This document shows positions 30,789 to 40,800 of a stretch of DNA of 64,000 nt, piece by piece (the first letter of the stretch is position 1; each line of letters opens with the position of its first letter). The notes under the pieces are model-generated. The model had not been told where the DNA came from. It did no database searches and saw only the letters and a program-made list of their open reading frames with translations. Made by a program: the position numbers and the translations under genes. Origin of the DNA: Streptomyces sp. ITFR-21 (GTDB lineage: Bacteria; Actinomycetota; Actinomycetes; Streptomycetales; Streptomycetaceae); assembly GCF_031844685.1 (NCBI RefSeq), contig NZ_CP134605.1:1459501-1523500 (forward strand). Reading direction: 5' to 3'.

Positions 30789-31143
30789 GATCCGTACAAG
30801 TCACCGGCCGACGGCTTTCTTCCCCGGTCCGCGGCCCGCTCCTCCGTTCGGGGCGCCGCGGACCCGGTGCCGCGCGGCGACCGGAACGGACCCGCCGGGC
30901 AGGGCGGTGAGCGCGGACGCGAGACGTACCGGCACAGGCGGGGGACGTACGCGCGCGGGCGCCCCGCCGGTCGCCGGACCGGCCGCGCCGGCTCCCGCAC
31001 GGGCGCGACCCGTTGCCGCGCCCGTGCGCCACGCGGACCGCCACGCGGACCGACACGCGGACCGACACGCGGGCCCTGCCGCTCCGCGGACCCGCCGGCC
31101 GCACGCGGGTACGTTGCGGCGGGCCGCCCCGGTGCCGCCGCGG
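30789..31143. other. 355-bp intergenic region with a 12-bp tandem repeat
   Basis: No gene supported. Positions 31029-31076 hold four 12-bp tandem units (CCACGCGGACCG twice, ACACGCGGACCG, ACACGCGGGCCC). The stretch also carries the promoter of the quinone reductase gene. Confidence 0.5.
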
Positions 31144-32034
31144 CTATCCCAGTGCCGCCTCCGCCGCCGCCAGGATCTCGGACACCCGGGCCCCGAACCG
31201 GGCGTCGCAGGGGTGCGCGGCGACCGGTCCGCCGGCGATCGCGGCGGTGAGCGCGTCGATCGCGCGGCTGAAGGAGGCGGTGGCCGGGCCGCTGACGCCG
31301 TCCGGGTAGCCGACGACGCCGTGCGCGCCGCGGAACTCCACGGCCACCCCCGCGCCGGCCGGCGGCGCCGTCAGGGTCAGCACCGCGGTGCTGGAGGCGC
31401 CGCTGTCGTGGCGCAGCGTCAGATGCGTGGTGTCGCCGGCGCCGCGGGCCGCGTGCACCTCGGTGACGTCGCCCAGCACCGGCAGCAGTACGGACAGCGC
31501 GTGCGGGCCGACGTCCCACAGGCCGCCCTTCTCCCGCCGCCAGGGTGAGTCGGCGTACTGACTGGCGCCGCCGCCGAACACCGCGCCGTACCAGTCGGCG
31601 CGGCCGGTGAACCAGTCGCCCGTCGCCGCCTGCTTGTCGATCCACTCGGCGCTGCCCGGGTCGAAGCGCAGCGTGAAGAAGACCACGCAGGCGACCCCGG
31701 CCGCCGCCACCGCGTCGGCCACCGCGTGCGCGTCCTCGGCGGTCGCCGCGAGCGGCTTGTCCAGCAGCAGGTGCCGCCCGGACCGGGCCGCCTCGACCGC
31801 CAGCGGCGCCTGGAGGGCGGGCGGCAGCGCGATCGCCACCGCGTCCACGTCGGCGGTCAGCGCCTGCGGGTCCCCGTACGCCCGTGCGCCGAACTCGGCC
31901 GCGACCTCGGCCGCCGCCTCGGGCCTGCGGCCCCAGACGCCGACCAGCTCCACATCGGGGTGCGCGGCGAGCGCGGGCCCGTGGGTGCGGCGGGCCCAGG
32001 GTCCGGTACCGAACAGTCCTACCCGCGTGGTCAT
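31144..32034 (-). CDS. Gfo/Idh/MocA-family oxidoreductase
   Basis: A 296-residue NAD(P)-dependent oxidoreductase: Rossmann motif VGLFGTGPWARRTHGPALAA, the family EKP-like motif as LLDKPLAATAEDAHAV, and a C-terminal beta domain ending EILAAAEAALG. The usual substrates are sugars or inositols. The start at 32034 is in an ATGA overlap with the upstream isomerase-family gene, so both are translated from one mRNA. Confidence 0.88.
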   Translation of the reverse strand: MTTRVGLFGTGPWARRTHGPALAAHPDVELVGVWGRRPEAAAEVAAEFGARAYGDPQALTADVDAVAIALPPALQAPLAVEAARSGRHLLLDKPLAATAEDAHAVADAVAAAGVACVVFFTLRFDPGSAEWIDKQAATGDWFTGRADWYGAVFGGGASQYADSPWRREKGGLWDVGPHALSVLLPVLGDVTEVHAARGAGDTTHLTLRHDSGASSTAVLTLTAPPAGAGVAVEFRGAHGVVGYPDGVSGPATASFSRAIDALTAAIAGGPVAAHPCDARFGARVSEILAAAEAALG

Positions 32035-32405
32035 GCGGTTACCCGGGGTTCGTCGTGTTTCACGTAGGTCTCGCGGTCCAGGTCGCGCAGCGCCACGGAG
32101 AACTGGACCTCCACCGCCGGGGCGGGCGCGGCGTGCCGCCGGAGCAGGGCCAGCACCGCCTCGGCCAGCTCGCGCTTGACCTCGGGGGCGCGCCCGGACA
32201 GCAGCGCGACCTCGGCGTGGATCAGCGCGTACCGGGGTGAGCCGTCGGCGAGGTACTCCTCGTCCAGCCGGAGGAACCGGGTCTTGCAGCTGGTGAGCCG
32301 CACCCCGAGTGTCGTGGTCAGTGTCTTGTGCAGGTCCTCGGCGAACCCGCGGCGCTCGAAGGTGTCCGCGACGGCGGCGGAGTACTCGACAGTGGTGTGC
32401 GGCAT
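32031..32405 (-). CDS. 5-carboxymethyl-2-hydroxymuconate isomerase-family (tautomerase-like) protein
   Basis: A 124-residue protein of the CHMI/MIF-like superfamily, MPHTTVEYSAAVADTFERRG, whose Pro2 becomes the catalytic N-terminal proline. The start at 32405 rather than 32414 keeps that proline next to Met. The family isomerises hydroxymuconates in homoprotocatechuate breakdown, but no other genes of that pathway are nearby, so the true substrate is uncertain. It overlaps the oxidoreductase gene. Confidence 0.82.
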   Translation of the reverse strand: MPHTTVEYSAAVADTFERRGFAEDLHKTLTTTLGVRLTSCKTRFLRLDEEYLADGSPRYALIHAEVALLSGRAPEVKRELAEAVLALLRRHAAPAPAVEVQFSVALRDLDRETYVKHDEPRVTA

Positions 32406-32464
32406 GGCGTCCATTCTGCCCGGCCGCCGCGGGCCGCCCGCCACGGGTCCGGGCGACCGGATCC

Positions 32465-32512
32465 GCGCCCCGGTCCGACGACCGGTCCGCGCCCCGGTCC
32501 GACGGCCGGTCC
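32465..32512. repeat. 24-bp tandem duplication upstream of glnII
   Basis: Two tandem 24-bp units (32465-32488 and 32489-32512) that begin GCGCCCCGGTCCGACG and end CCGGTCC differ at one base. They are part of the 431-bp gap 32406-32836, which otherwise holds GC-rich non-coding DNA and the glnII promoter region. Confidence 0.6.
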
Positions 32513-32713
32513 GCGTCACCGGTCCCGCGCCGCCGGTCCCCGCGGCCCCCTCGTGCCGCCCGCGGCCGTCCCGCCGGCGTACCCGGCCGGTGTCCCCGCG
32601 GACGTCCCGCCGGCGTCCCCGGCGGGGACCGCGCCGGTGTCCGGGGAGGCACGGTGGCCGCAAGTGACGGCTGATCCGAATTCGCTGGTCATCAGGCCCG
32701 ACCGGAGGGCGCG

Positions 32714-32751
32714 TTCACACGTGGTTAACCGATGGGCAACAGACGGGAAAA
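32714..32751 (+). promoter_or_regulatory. GlnR box upstream of glnII
   Basis: Half-sites TTCAC (32714-32718), TTAAC (32725-32729), GCAAC (32736-32740) and GAAAA (32747-32751) have exact 6-bp spacers, the same 11-bp periodicity as the glnA box. It lies 85 bp before the glnII start. GlnR is the known regulator of glnII in Streptomyces; the match here is good but less perfect than at glnA. Confidence 0.75.
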
Positions 32752-32836
32752 GGCATTTTGCGACGCTGCAACCGGCCCGATCAGCGTCGCTCGTCGGCCA
32801 GCACCCGCGCTCTCGTTCGTTAAGGATGGCGTCAAC

Positions 32837-33856
32837 GTGACCTACAAGGCTGAGTACATCTGGATAGACGGCACCGAGCCGACCGCGAAGCTGCGATCGA
32901 AGACGAAGATCCTCGCGGACGGCGCCGAGCTCTCCATCTGGGGCTTCGACGGCTCCAGCACCAACCAGGCCGAGGGCCACGCCTCGGACCGCGTACTCAA
33001 GCCGGTCGCCACGTACAAGGACCCGTTCCGCGGCGAGAACGACGTGCTGGTGCTGTGCGAGGTCTTCAACATCGACGGTACTCCGCACGAGTCCAACACC
33101 CGTGCGGCGCTGCGCGAGGTCGCCGAGAAGTTCGCCTCGCAGGAGTCGCTGTTCGGCATCGAGCAGGAGTACACCTTCTTCAAGGGGTCCCGCCCGCTGG
33201 GCTTCCCCGAGGGCGGCTTCCCGGCCCCGCAGGGCGGCTACTACTGCGGTGTCGGCGCGGACGAGATCTTCGGCCGTGAGATCGTCGAGGCGCACCTCGA
33301 CAACTGCCTGACCGCGGGCCTCGGCATCTCCGGCATCAATGCCGAGGTGATGCCCGGCCAGTGGGAGTTCCAGGTCGGCCCGCTGGGCCCGCTGGACGTC
33401 TCCGACCAGCTGTGGGTGGCCCGTTGGCTGCTCTACCGCACCGCCGAGGACTTCGGTGTCTCCGCCACCCTGGACGCCAAGCCGGCCAAGGGCGACTGGA
33501 ACGGCGCGGGCGCGCACACCAACTTCTCCACCAAGGCGATGCGCGAGAACTACGCGGCGATCATCGAGGCCGCGGAGTCGCTGGGCCGCGACGACAAGCC
33601 GCTGGAGCACATCAAGAACTACGGTTCCGGTGTCGAGAGCCGCCTCACCGGCGCGCACGAGACCGCCCCGTGGAACGAGTACAGCTACGGCGTCTCCAAC
33701 CGCGGCGCGTCGGTCCGTATCCCGTGGCAGGTCGAGGTGGACCAGAAGGGCTACATCGAGGACCGCCGCCCGAACGCGAACATGGACCCGTACGTCGTGA
33801 CCCGCCTGGTCGTCGACACCTGCGGCAGCGCGCTGGAGAAGGCCGGACTGGTCTGA
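32837..33856 (+). CDS. glnII: Glutamine synthetase type II
   Basis: A 339-residue eukaryotic-type glutamine synthetase (octameric or decameric), active under nitrogen limitation. It reads VTYKAEYIWIDGTEPTAKLR, LSIWGFDGSSTNQAEGHASD, EQEYTFFKGSRPLGFPEGGF, GAGAHTNFSTKAMRENYAA and a C-terminal ENRRPNANMDPY-like segment (EDRRPNANMDPYVVTRLVVD). The start is the GTG at 32837 matching the family N-terminus; a longer in-frame start at 32732 would add an unsupported leader and overlap the GlnR site. No adenylylation loop is present, so GlnE should not act on it. Confidence 0.96.
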   Translation: MTYKAEYIWIDGTEPTAKLRSKTKILADGAELSIWGFDGSSTNQAEGHASDRVLKPVATYKDPFRGENDVLVLCEVFNIDGTPHESNTRAALREVAEKFASQESLFGIEQEYTFFKGSRPLGFPEGGFPAPQGGYYCGVGADEIFGREIVEAHLDNCLTAGLGISGINAEVMPGQWEFQVGPLGPLDVSDQLWVARWLLYRTAEDFGVSATLDAKPAKGDWNGAGAHTNFSTKAMRENYAAIIEAAESLGRDDKPLEHIKNYGSGVESRLTGAHETAPWNEYSYGVSNRGASVRIPWQVEVDQKGYIEDRRPNANMDPYVVTRLVVDTCGSALEKAGLV

Positions 33857-33903
33857 TCCGGCGGCCGGCCGCGGCCGGCGCGGTTCCGGTTTTCGCACGA
33901 CGA

Positions 33904-33932
33904 GGGCGCTCACCGGCGGGTGAGCGCCCTTT
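33904..33932 (+). terminator. glnII terminator
   Basis: GGGCGCTCACC (33904-33914) pairs perfectly with GGTGAGCGCCC (33919-33929); loop GGCG, then TTT. Starts 48 bp after the glnII stop. The rest of the 304-bp gap 33857-34160 holds GC-rich DNA without a gene. Confidence 0.85.
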
Positions 33933-34160
33933 AGCGCGTCCGCGCCCTGTTGTCGTACGCCTCGTACGTCCGCTGCGTACGCCGCGCCCCGCGCGTCCGC
34001 GCCCCTTCACGCCACGGCCCCCCACCGCGCTCCCCTACGGCCGTGCCCGGAGCCGCCACACCCGCGACCACCACACCCGGGGCCGCGCCGCCACGCGCCC
34101 CGGCCGGCCGCTCGGCCCGGCCGCGGGTGACCATCGGCGGAGCCGCTCGTTTGACCCGGC

Positions 34161-36149
34161 GTGAACACGCCCTCCCGCCTGGCCGATTCCGCGCCCGGGG
34201 CCGCCGACCGCGGCCCGCGGCCCGCGACGGCGGAGGAGGCCGAGGACGGGGCCGCCGAGCACTGTCCGCGGCTGGTGCGGCTCGCCCACCTGACGCTGCC
34301 GGCCGGGCCCGGCAGGCACCGCAGGGCGCTGGTGGCGCGCCGGCTGGCCCGGCGCGTACTGCCACTGCCCCGGTCCGGCCCGCCGGCGGCCGCCGGCGGG
34401 GCGTACGCGGCGTACGGGCTGCTGTGCCGCGAAGTCCTGCGCGGGGCGCTGGGGTTCGGCCGGCGCGGCCGGTGGCGTACGGCGCTGGACAGCGTGCTGC
34501 TGCCGCGTGTGGCGGGTCCGCTGCCGTCTCCCCGGACGCCGCGCGACGGGGAGCCCGCCTCGGAGCGGCCCCGGTCGGCGCCCTCGCCGAAGGCCCGGCC
34601 CGCCTCCGCGCCGCGGACCGCGAAGGGCCAGGACGGTCCGGCGGCCCGCGCGCTGCCGGAGCAGGCGGGCGCGGCCGGTCCGTACGGCGCGCCGCGCCGG
34701 GCCACCACGCCCACCACGCCCACCACGCCCACCACGCCCACCACGCCCAAGCGTCGGCACCCGCCGGCCGCGGCCGGGTTCGGCGGCGGTCCGGCCCACG
34801 CGCGGCCCACCGGGCCGCCGCGCCGGGGGCAGCGGGTGCGGACCGGGCTCGGGGCGGCCGCCCTGCTGGCGGCCGGCGGGCTGCTGGCGTCGGTGTGGAC
34901 CGGCGGGCCCGCCCCCGACGCCTCTTCGGCCGGCGGTGATCCGTCCGCGGCGGACGCGCGGCACGCCCTCGATCCGGCCGCGCTCGTCCGCGCCGCCCCG
35001 GACGCCTGGGCCGCGACCACCCGGATGGACTTCACCGCCTGGCCGGCGCGCGGCGGCCGTACCGCCGACGAGACGCTGCTCGGGCGGGCGCTGGCGGTCT
35101 GGGCGCGGCCCGGCGCCGCGGTGCAGGTCACCTCGGCCCCCGGCACGCCCCGCACCGCGCCCGCCCAGCCGCCCCAGCTGCTTTTCGCCGGGGACGTGGA
35201 CAACGCGACCGTCGTGCTCTTCCACGACGGACTGCGGCTGGTCCGCTACGCCCGGCCGCGTGGCGGAGGCGGCCGGGCCGCGCTGGACTTCGCCCAGGTC
35301 CAGGGGGCCGGCCTCACCACCGCCGGCGCGGTCGCGCTGACCCGGGAGGACGGCAACGCCCGCTATCTGACCGCCCCTTGGATCGCCGGCGCGCAGACCC
35401 GCGACCTGATGCGGCCGGACCGGCCCGGCACCCGGCTGCGCCGCTCGGCCGACGGGGTGACCGACCCGGTGCGGACGCCGGCGGCGGGACCGGGCGGGTG
35501 CGGTACGTCCTGGCCGGCGCTCCGGCTGCGGGCCGCCGCCGAGATCGCCGCGGACCGCCCTTTCCTGCTCACCGACCTCGGCGGCCTCTCCCCCGTACAC
35601 CTCACCTACACCCCGCCGCCGGGCCCCGGCGCCCCCGCCGGGCCGCCCCTGGAGGCCACCGGCCCGCGGGCGCTGACGAGTTGGGCGCACGGCGCGTGCC
35701 GGCTCGGGGTGCTGCGCGGCCAGGCCGTCCGGTCGGTCGACGCGTGGGAGTTCGCCCGTACCGCGCTGCCCGAAGGCGGCGGCGAGGCGTCGTGGGTGTG
35801 CGACCGGGCGGACACCTGGCGCGGTCCGGGCCTGGCGACCGTGCGGTTCGTGCCGCCGGGCGCGGCCGCGACGGCTCCGGGCGCCCTCGCCGGGCAGCAG
35901 AGCGACGGTCACGCGTGCAGCCGCTTCGGGCCGGACGTGATGGCCGGTGTGATGTGGCAGTCGGCCGCCGGGCACTGGTACCTGCTGGCCGCGGGCAGCC
36001 GTGACGTGACGCGGATCAGCGCCTCGCACGGTCTGGACGCGACCGCGGCAGGGGCCTTCCTCGCCGTCCGCGCCCCGCGCGGCATCCGGCCCGCGCTCAC
36101 CGCCCGGCTGGGCACCGGCGGCACGCTGTCCCCGCTGGCCGGCGGATGA
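34161..36149 (+). CDS. Membrane-anchored protein of unknown function
   Basis: A 662-residue protein with a cytoplasmic N-terminal part (HCPRLVRLAHLTLPAGPGRH), a disordered Pro/Thr/Arg-rich linker, one membrane helix near residues 230-250 (GLGAAALLAAGGLLASVW) and a large extracytoplasmic domain with Trp and Cys residues. The start is the GTG at 34161. The linker contains five perfect 9-bp ACCACGCCC units (34704-34748) giving Thr-Thr-Pro repeats. I do not recognise the extracellular domain. The arrangement would suit a sigma-factor-like or surface-sensing role, but there is no direct evidence. Confidence 0.7.
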   Translation: MNTPSRLADSAPGAADRGPRPATAEEAEDGAAEHCPRLVRLAHLTLPAGPGRHRRALVARRLARRVLPLPRSGPPAAAGGAYAAYGLLCREVLRGALGFGRRGRWRTALDSVLLPRVAGPLPSPRTPRDGEPASERPRSAPSPKARPASAPRTAKGQDGPAARALPEQAGAAGPYGAPRRATTPTTPTTPTTPTTPKRRHPPAAAGFGGGPAHARPTGPPRRGQRVRTGLGAAALLAAGGLLASVWTGGPAPDASSAGGDPSAADARHALDPAALVRAAPDAWAATTRMDFTAWPARGGRTADETLLGRALAVWARPGAAVQVTSAPGTPRTAPAQPPQLLFAGDVDNATVVLFHDGLRLVRYARPRGGGGRAALDFAQVQGAGLTTAGAVALTREDGNARYLTAPWIAGAQTRDLMRPDRPGTRLRRSADGVTDPVRTPAAGPGGCGTSWPALRLRAAAEIAADRPFLLTDLGGLSPVHLTYTPPPGPGAPAGPPLEATGPRALTSWAHGACRLGVLRGQAVRSVDAWEFARTALPEGGGEASWVCDRADTWRGPGLATVRFVPPGAAATAPGALAGQQSDGHACSRFGPDVMAGVMWQSAAGHWYLLAAGSRDVTRISASHGLDATAAGAFLAVRAPRGIRPALTARLGTGGTLSPLAGG

Positions 36150-36157
36150 CGGCGCCG

Positions 36158-36652
36158 CTACGCGGTGACGGCCGCCTGCACAGGCAGCAGCATCGCCACA
36201 TGGTCGCCCTTGCGGGTGCCTTCCTGCCAGCCCTGGCTGACGTAGAAGGCGCGGGCCCTGGCGTTGGGCGCGAAGACCTCAAGCCGCGCGGTGGTCAGCC
36301 TGGCGGCCTGCCACACCGCGACGCACGCCCGGTGCAGCGCGGTGCCGGTCCCGGTCCGCCACACCTCGGGGTCGATGTGGAAGTGGAACAGCTTGTCCCC
36401 CTCGAAGCGTGCGCCGAGCACCGCGAAGCCCACCACGTGGTCGCCGCGCACCGCGCACAGCACGGTCCGCTCCCGTGAGGTGATCGCCTCCCGCGTCCCC
36501 ACCCGCTGCCGCTCCAGCTCGTCCGGCCCGCTGTACGCCTCCGCCGACAGGTGTCCCTCGTAGTACGTCGCCCTGGCCCGGGCGTGGACGTCGCATATGG
36601 CGTCCAGGTCCTCGATGACGGCCGGCCGGATGGTGACGTACGGAGTGTTCAT
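36158..36652 (-). CDS. GNAT-family N-acetyltransferase
   Basis: A 164-residue acetyltransferase: an N-terminal strand (TIRPAVIEDLDAICDVHARA), beta-bulge VLCAVRGDHVVGFAVLGARF, and the acetyl-CoA loop region RTGTGTALHRACVAVWQAAR followed by LEVFAPNARARAFYVSQGWQ. This is a standard GNAT fold; the substrate is unknown. It is convergent with the preceding membrane protein gene, with only 8 bp between the stops. Confidence 0.88.
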   Translation of the reverse strand: MNTPYVTIRPAVIEDLDAICDVHARARATYYEGHLSAEAYSGPDELERQRVGTREAITSRERTVLCAVRGDHVVGFAVLGARFEGDKLFHFHIDPEVWRTGTGTALHRACVAVWQAARLTTARLEVFAPNARARAFYVSQGWQEGTRKGDHVAMLLPVQAAVTA

Positions 36653-36834
36653 GGGTACATGGACGCCCGGCCGCGGCGATCGGTTCCCGCCGGACGCCCG
36701 GAAGTGACGCGTCTCACCGGCGCCCGGCGGCGGGCCCGGCGTGCGGGCGGACGGTCTTCCCGGCCGCCGCGCAACACGCCTTTCAGGCGTTTTGTACGGC
36801 TGTGTACGGGATTCCTCTGGCAGACTGGCCTGCC

Positions 36835-37722
36835 ATGGGGGAACGGACCGCGAGGACGATGAGGGGCCGCTCGGGCGGCCCGGCGGACCCCACCGGCTCG
36901 ACGGCCGAAGGCGGCGCGCTCGGCGGGGCCACCGCGGTGGCCCCCAGGACCTCGCGCAGCCGGCTGCTGACGTACGTCCGCACCCCGCGCCGCCCCCGGC
37001 TGTGGTTCGAGATCCTGCTCATCGGCTTCAGCTACTGGCTGTACTCGCAGATCAGGAACGCGGTCCCGCAGGAGCGGACGGTCGCGCTGCGGCACGCCCG
37101 TTCGGTGTGGACCTTCGAGCGGGACATCGGACTGGGCGTCGAGCACGCGGTCAACCACGGTGTGGACGCGGTGACCTGGCTGATCGTCGGGATGAACTAC
37201 TACTACGCCACGCTGCACTTCGCCGTCACCGTCGGCGTCCTGGTGTGGCTCTACGTACGGCATCCCGCGCGGTTCCGCCCGGCCCGCTCGGTGCTGTTCC
37301 TCACCACCTGGCTGGCCCTGGTCGGCTTCTGGCTGTACCCGCTGGCGCCGCCGCGGCTGCTGCCGGGCGCCGGCTTCATCGACACCGTGCGGGTGCACGC
37401 CACCTGGGGCTCGGTGTCCCAGGGTGACCTGTCGCAGGTCTCCAACCAGTACGCGGCCATGCCGTCGATGCACATCGGCTGGTCGCTGTGGTGCGGCATC
37501 ACGCTGGTGGCGCTGGCCCGGCACCTGTGGGTCAGGATCGCCGGCGCGCTGTACCCGGTGGTGACGCTGGTCGTGATCGTCTCCACCGGCAACCACTTCT
37601 GGATGGACGCGGTGGGCGGCGCGGTCTGCCTGGCCGTCGGCTTCACCGCGATGCGCCTGCTCTACGGGCGGTGGGTGTACCGGCTGGCCCGCCACCCCGA
37701 ACCGGCCGCCGCGCGCTCCTAG
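36835..37722 (+). CDS. PAP2-superfamily membrane phosphatase
   Basis: A membrane protein of about 295 residues with six hydrophobic segments and the PAP2-type motifs AAMPSMHIGWSLW and STGNHFWMDAVGGAVC (catalytic His in each). Such proteins dephosphorylate lipid or isoprenyl phosphates, or have inositolphosphotransferase-like activity. The ATG at 36835 is my choice; a GTG at 36802 is in frame but neither start has a strong ribosome site. It lies divergent from the GNAT gene and convergent with glnE. Confidence 0.85.
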   Translation: MGERTARTMRGRSGGPADPTGSTAEGGALGGATAVAPRTSRSRLLTYVRTPRRPRLWFEILLIGFSYWLYSQIRNAVPQERTVALRHARSVWTFERDIGLGVEHAVNHGVDAVTWLIVGMNYYYATLHFAVTVGVLVWLYVRHPARFRPARSVLFLTTWLALVGFWLYPLAPPRLLPGAGFIDTVRVHATWGSVSQGDLSQVSNQYAAMPSMHIGWSLWCGITLVALARHLWVRIAGALYPVVTLVVIVSTGNHFWMDAVGGAVCLAVGFTAMRLLYGRWVYRLARHPEPAAARS

Positions 37723-37817
37723 CGTGCCGTACCGGCCGCCCGCGCGGCGCGGCTCCCGTCACCGGCCGCGTCACCGGCCGCTCCGCCGCCGCCCGTCGTA
37801 CGGACGCCGCCGGCCGC

Positions 37818-40800
37818 TCAGCCCTCGTACGCGTAGAACAGCCGCTCGACCACCGCACGGGCCCGCCGGGTGCGGCGGCGGTAGTCGTCCAGCATGTCGC
37901 CGGCGTGGCCGGGCGGGTGGCCGAGGTAGCGGGCGACCGCGGCCAGTTCGCGGCTGTCGCCGGGGAACGCGTCACCGGGCCGGCCGCGTACCAGCATCAC
38001 CGCGTTGCGCACCCGGGTGGCCAGCACCCACGCCTCGTCCAGGACGGCGGCGTCGACCGGGTCGATCAGGCCCTCGTCGCGGGCCGCGACCAGTGCCTGC
38101 CGGGTGCCGGTGGTGCGCAGCGACGGCAGCCGGTAAGCGTGCCGGAGCTGGAGCAGCTGCACGGTCCACTCCACGTCGGACAGCCCGCCGCGGCCCAGTT
38201 TGGCGTGGGTGGTCCGGTCGGCGCCGCGCGGGATCCGCTCGGACTCCATCCGCGCCTTCAGCCGCCGTATCTCCCGTACCGCCTCGTCGCCCAGGCCGCC
38301 GCTCGGGTAGCGCAGCGGGTCGATCAGCTCGACGAAGCGCTCGCCGAGGTCGCGGTCGCCGGCCACCGGGGTGGCCCGCAGCAGTGCCTGGCTCTCCCAC
38401 ACCAGCGACCACCGCTGGTAGTAGGCGGCGTACGAGGCCAGGCTGCGGACCAGCGGTCCGCTCTTGCCCTCGGGGCGCAGGTCGGCGTCGACCAGCAGCG
38501 GCGGGTCGGGGGTGGGGATCTGGAGCAGCCGGCGCAGCTCGTCGGCGACCGCGAGTGCGGCGCGGGCCGCCTCGGCCATGTCGGCGCCCTCGTACGGCTC
38601 GTGGACGAACAGCACGTCGGCGTCGGAGCCGTAGCCCATCTCCCGGCCGCCGAACCGGCCCATGCCGATGACCGCGAACCGGGTGGGCAGCGGGCGGGTG
38701 TCGTTGCCGGTGGCGGAGTAGACCGCGGTACGCAGCGCGCCGGCCAGGGTCGCCGAGGTGAGGCCGAAGATCGCGGTGCCCACCCGGTCGACCAGCGCGG
38801 CGGCGTCCAGCACGCGGGCGCCGTCCACCGACCGGGCGACCGGCGCGCTGGTCTCGGAGGGGTCGTCGCCGTAGGTGTCGATCAGGTCGGCGGCGGCGGT
38901 GCGGAACAGCTCGCGGCGGCGTACCCCGCGGACCACGGTGATCGCCTGCTCGGCGGTCTCCGCGCGGCCCACCGCGGCCGTCAGCTCCTGGTCGAGGGCG
39001 GCGTGGTCGCGCGGCGCCAGACCGCCGGCCGAGCCGAGCAGCGCCACCGCCTCGGGGGCGCGCATGAGCAGGTCGGGGGCGAACCGGCCGGAGGACAGCA
39101 CCCGGGCCAGCCGCTGCGCCGCGGCGCCCTCGTCCCGCAGCAGCCGCAGGTACCAGGGGGTGGTGCCGAGCGCGTCGGAGACCTTGCGGAAGCCGAGCAG
39201 GCCGGCGTCGGGGTCGGCGGAGTCCGCGAACCAGCCGAGCAGTACCGGCAGCAGGGTGCGCTGGATGGCGGCCTTGCGGCTGACCCCGCTGGCCAGCGCC
39301 TCCAGGTGGCGGACGGCGGCGGCCGGGTCGGCGTAGCCCAGGGCCTGGAGCCGCTGCCGGGCCGCGTCGGCGCTGAGCCGGGTGTCGTCGCTGCCGAGCT
39401 GGGCGACGGCGTCCAGCAGCGGCCGGTAGAAGAGCTTCTCGTGCAGCCGCCGTACCTCCATGGCGTGCCGCTTCCACTCCCGGTTCAGCTCGGCGACCGG
39501 ATCCGCGCGCAGGCCGAGCGAGCGGCCGAGGCGGCGCAGGTCGCTCTGGCGGTCGGGGACGAGGTGGGTGCGGCGCATCCTGTGCAGCTGGATGCGGTGC
39601 TCCATCAGGCGCAGGAAGCGGTAGGCGGCGTCCAGGGAGGCGGCGTCGGCACGGCCCACGTAGCCGCCGGCGGCGAGTTCGGCGAGCGCCGTCAGGGTGG
39701 TGCCGCTGCGCAGCGAGGCGTCGGTGCGGCCGTGCACCAGCTGGAGCAGCTGCACGGCGAACTCCACGTCCCGCAGGCCGCCGGGCCCGAGCTTCAGCTC
39801 GCGGTCGACCTGGGCGGCGGGGATGTTGTCCACGACGCGGCGGCGCATCTGCTGGACGTCGGCGACGAAGTGCTCGCGCTCGGCGGCCTGCCAGACCATC
39901 GGGCCGACGGCGGCCAGGTACGCGGCGCCGAGGTCGGCGTCGCCGGCCACCGGCCGGGCCTTGAGCAGGGCCTGGAACTCCCAGGTCTTGGCCCAGCGCC
40001 GGTAGTACGCGAGGTGGCTGGACAGGGTACGCACCAGGGGGCCGTTCTTGCCCTCGGGGCGGAGGTTGGCGTCGACCGGCCAGATGGTGCCCTCGGCGGT
40101 GGTGTCGGAGCAGATCCGCATCATGCGGGCGGCCAGCCGGGTGGCGGCCCGCACGGCCCCGCTCTCGTCCCGGGGCGCCTCGCCATCACGGCGGACGCCG
40201 TTGGCCGCACCGGGGGCGGGGACACAGGTGAGGGCGGGGTCCGGGTCGGCGACGCGGTCGGGAACGGGTTCGGGGGTGAGGACAGGGTCGGGATCGGAGT
40301 CGGCGGCAGGGTCGGGACCGTGATCGGGGTCGGCGGCGGGACCGGGGTCGGGACCGGGGTCGGCCGGCTGCTCGGCCACGAAGATGACGTCCACGTCGGA
40401 GACGTAGTTCAGCTCCCGGCCGCCGCACTTGCCCATGGCGATCACCGCGAGCCGGCACGCGGCGGCGTCCGCCGGCTGCTCGGCGGCGGCGATGGCGAGG
40501 GCGGCACGCAGCGTGGCGGTGGCCAGGTCGGCGAGTTCCGCGGCGGTACGGACCAGGTCGCTGGTGCCGCACACGTCCCGGGCGGCGATCCCGAGAAGGC
40601 AGCGCCGGTAGGCGGCGCGGAGCCTGTCGGGGTCGTCGGCCCCCGCCAGCCCGTGCTCGAAGTCGGCGACGCCGGGGTGCAGATCGGTGGACTCGTAGGT
40701 GACCAGGGCGTGCCAGTCCGCGGGGTGCCGGGCCAGGTGGTCGCCGAGCGCCTCCGATGCGCCCAGCACGCCGAGCAGCCGGTCCCGCAGCGGCTTGCCC

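Noticed and set aside
31029-31076. CRISPR-like array
   Set aside because: The 12-bp units are contiguous with no spacers; this is a simple tandem repeat. No cas genes were seen.
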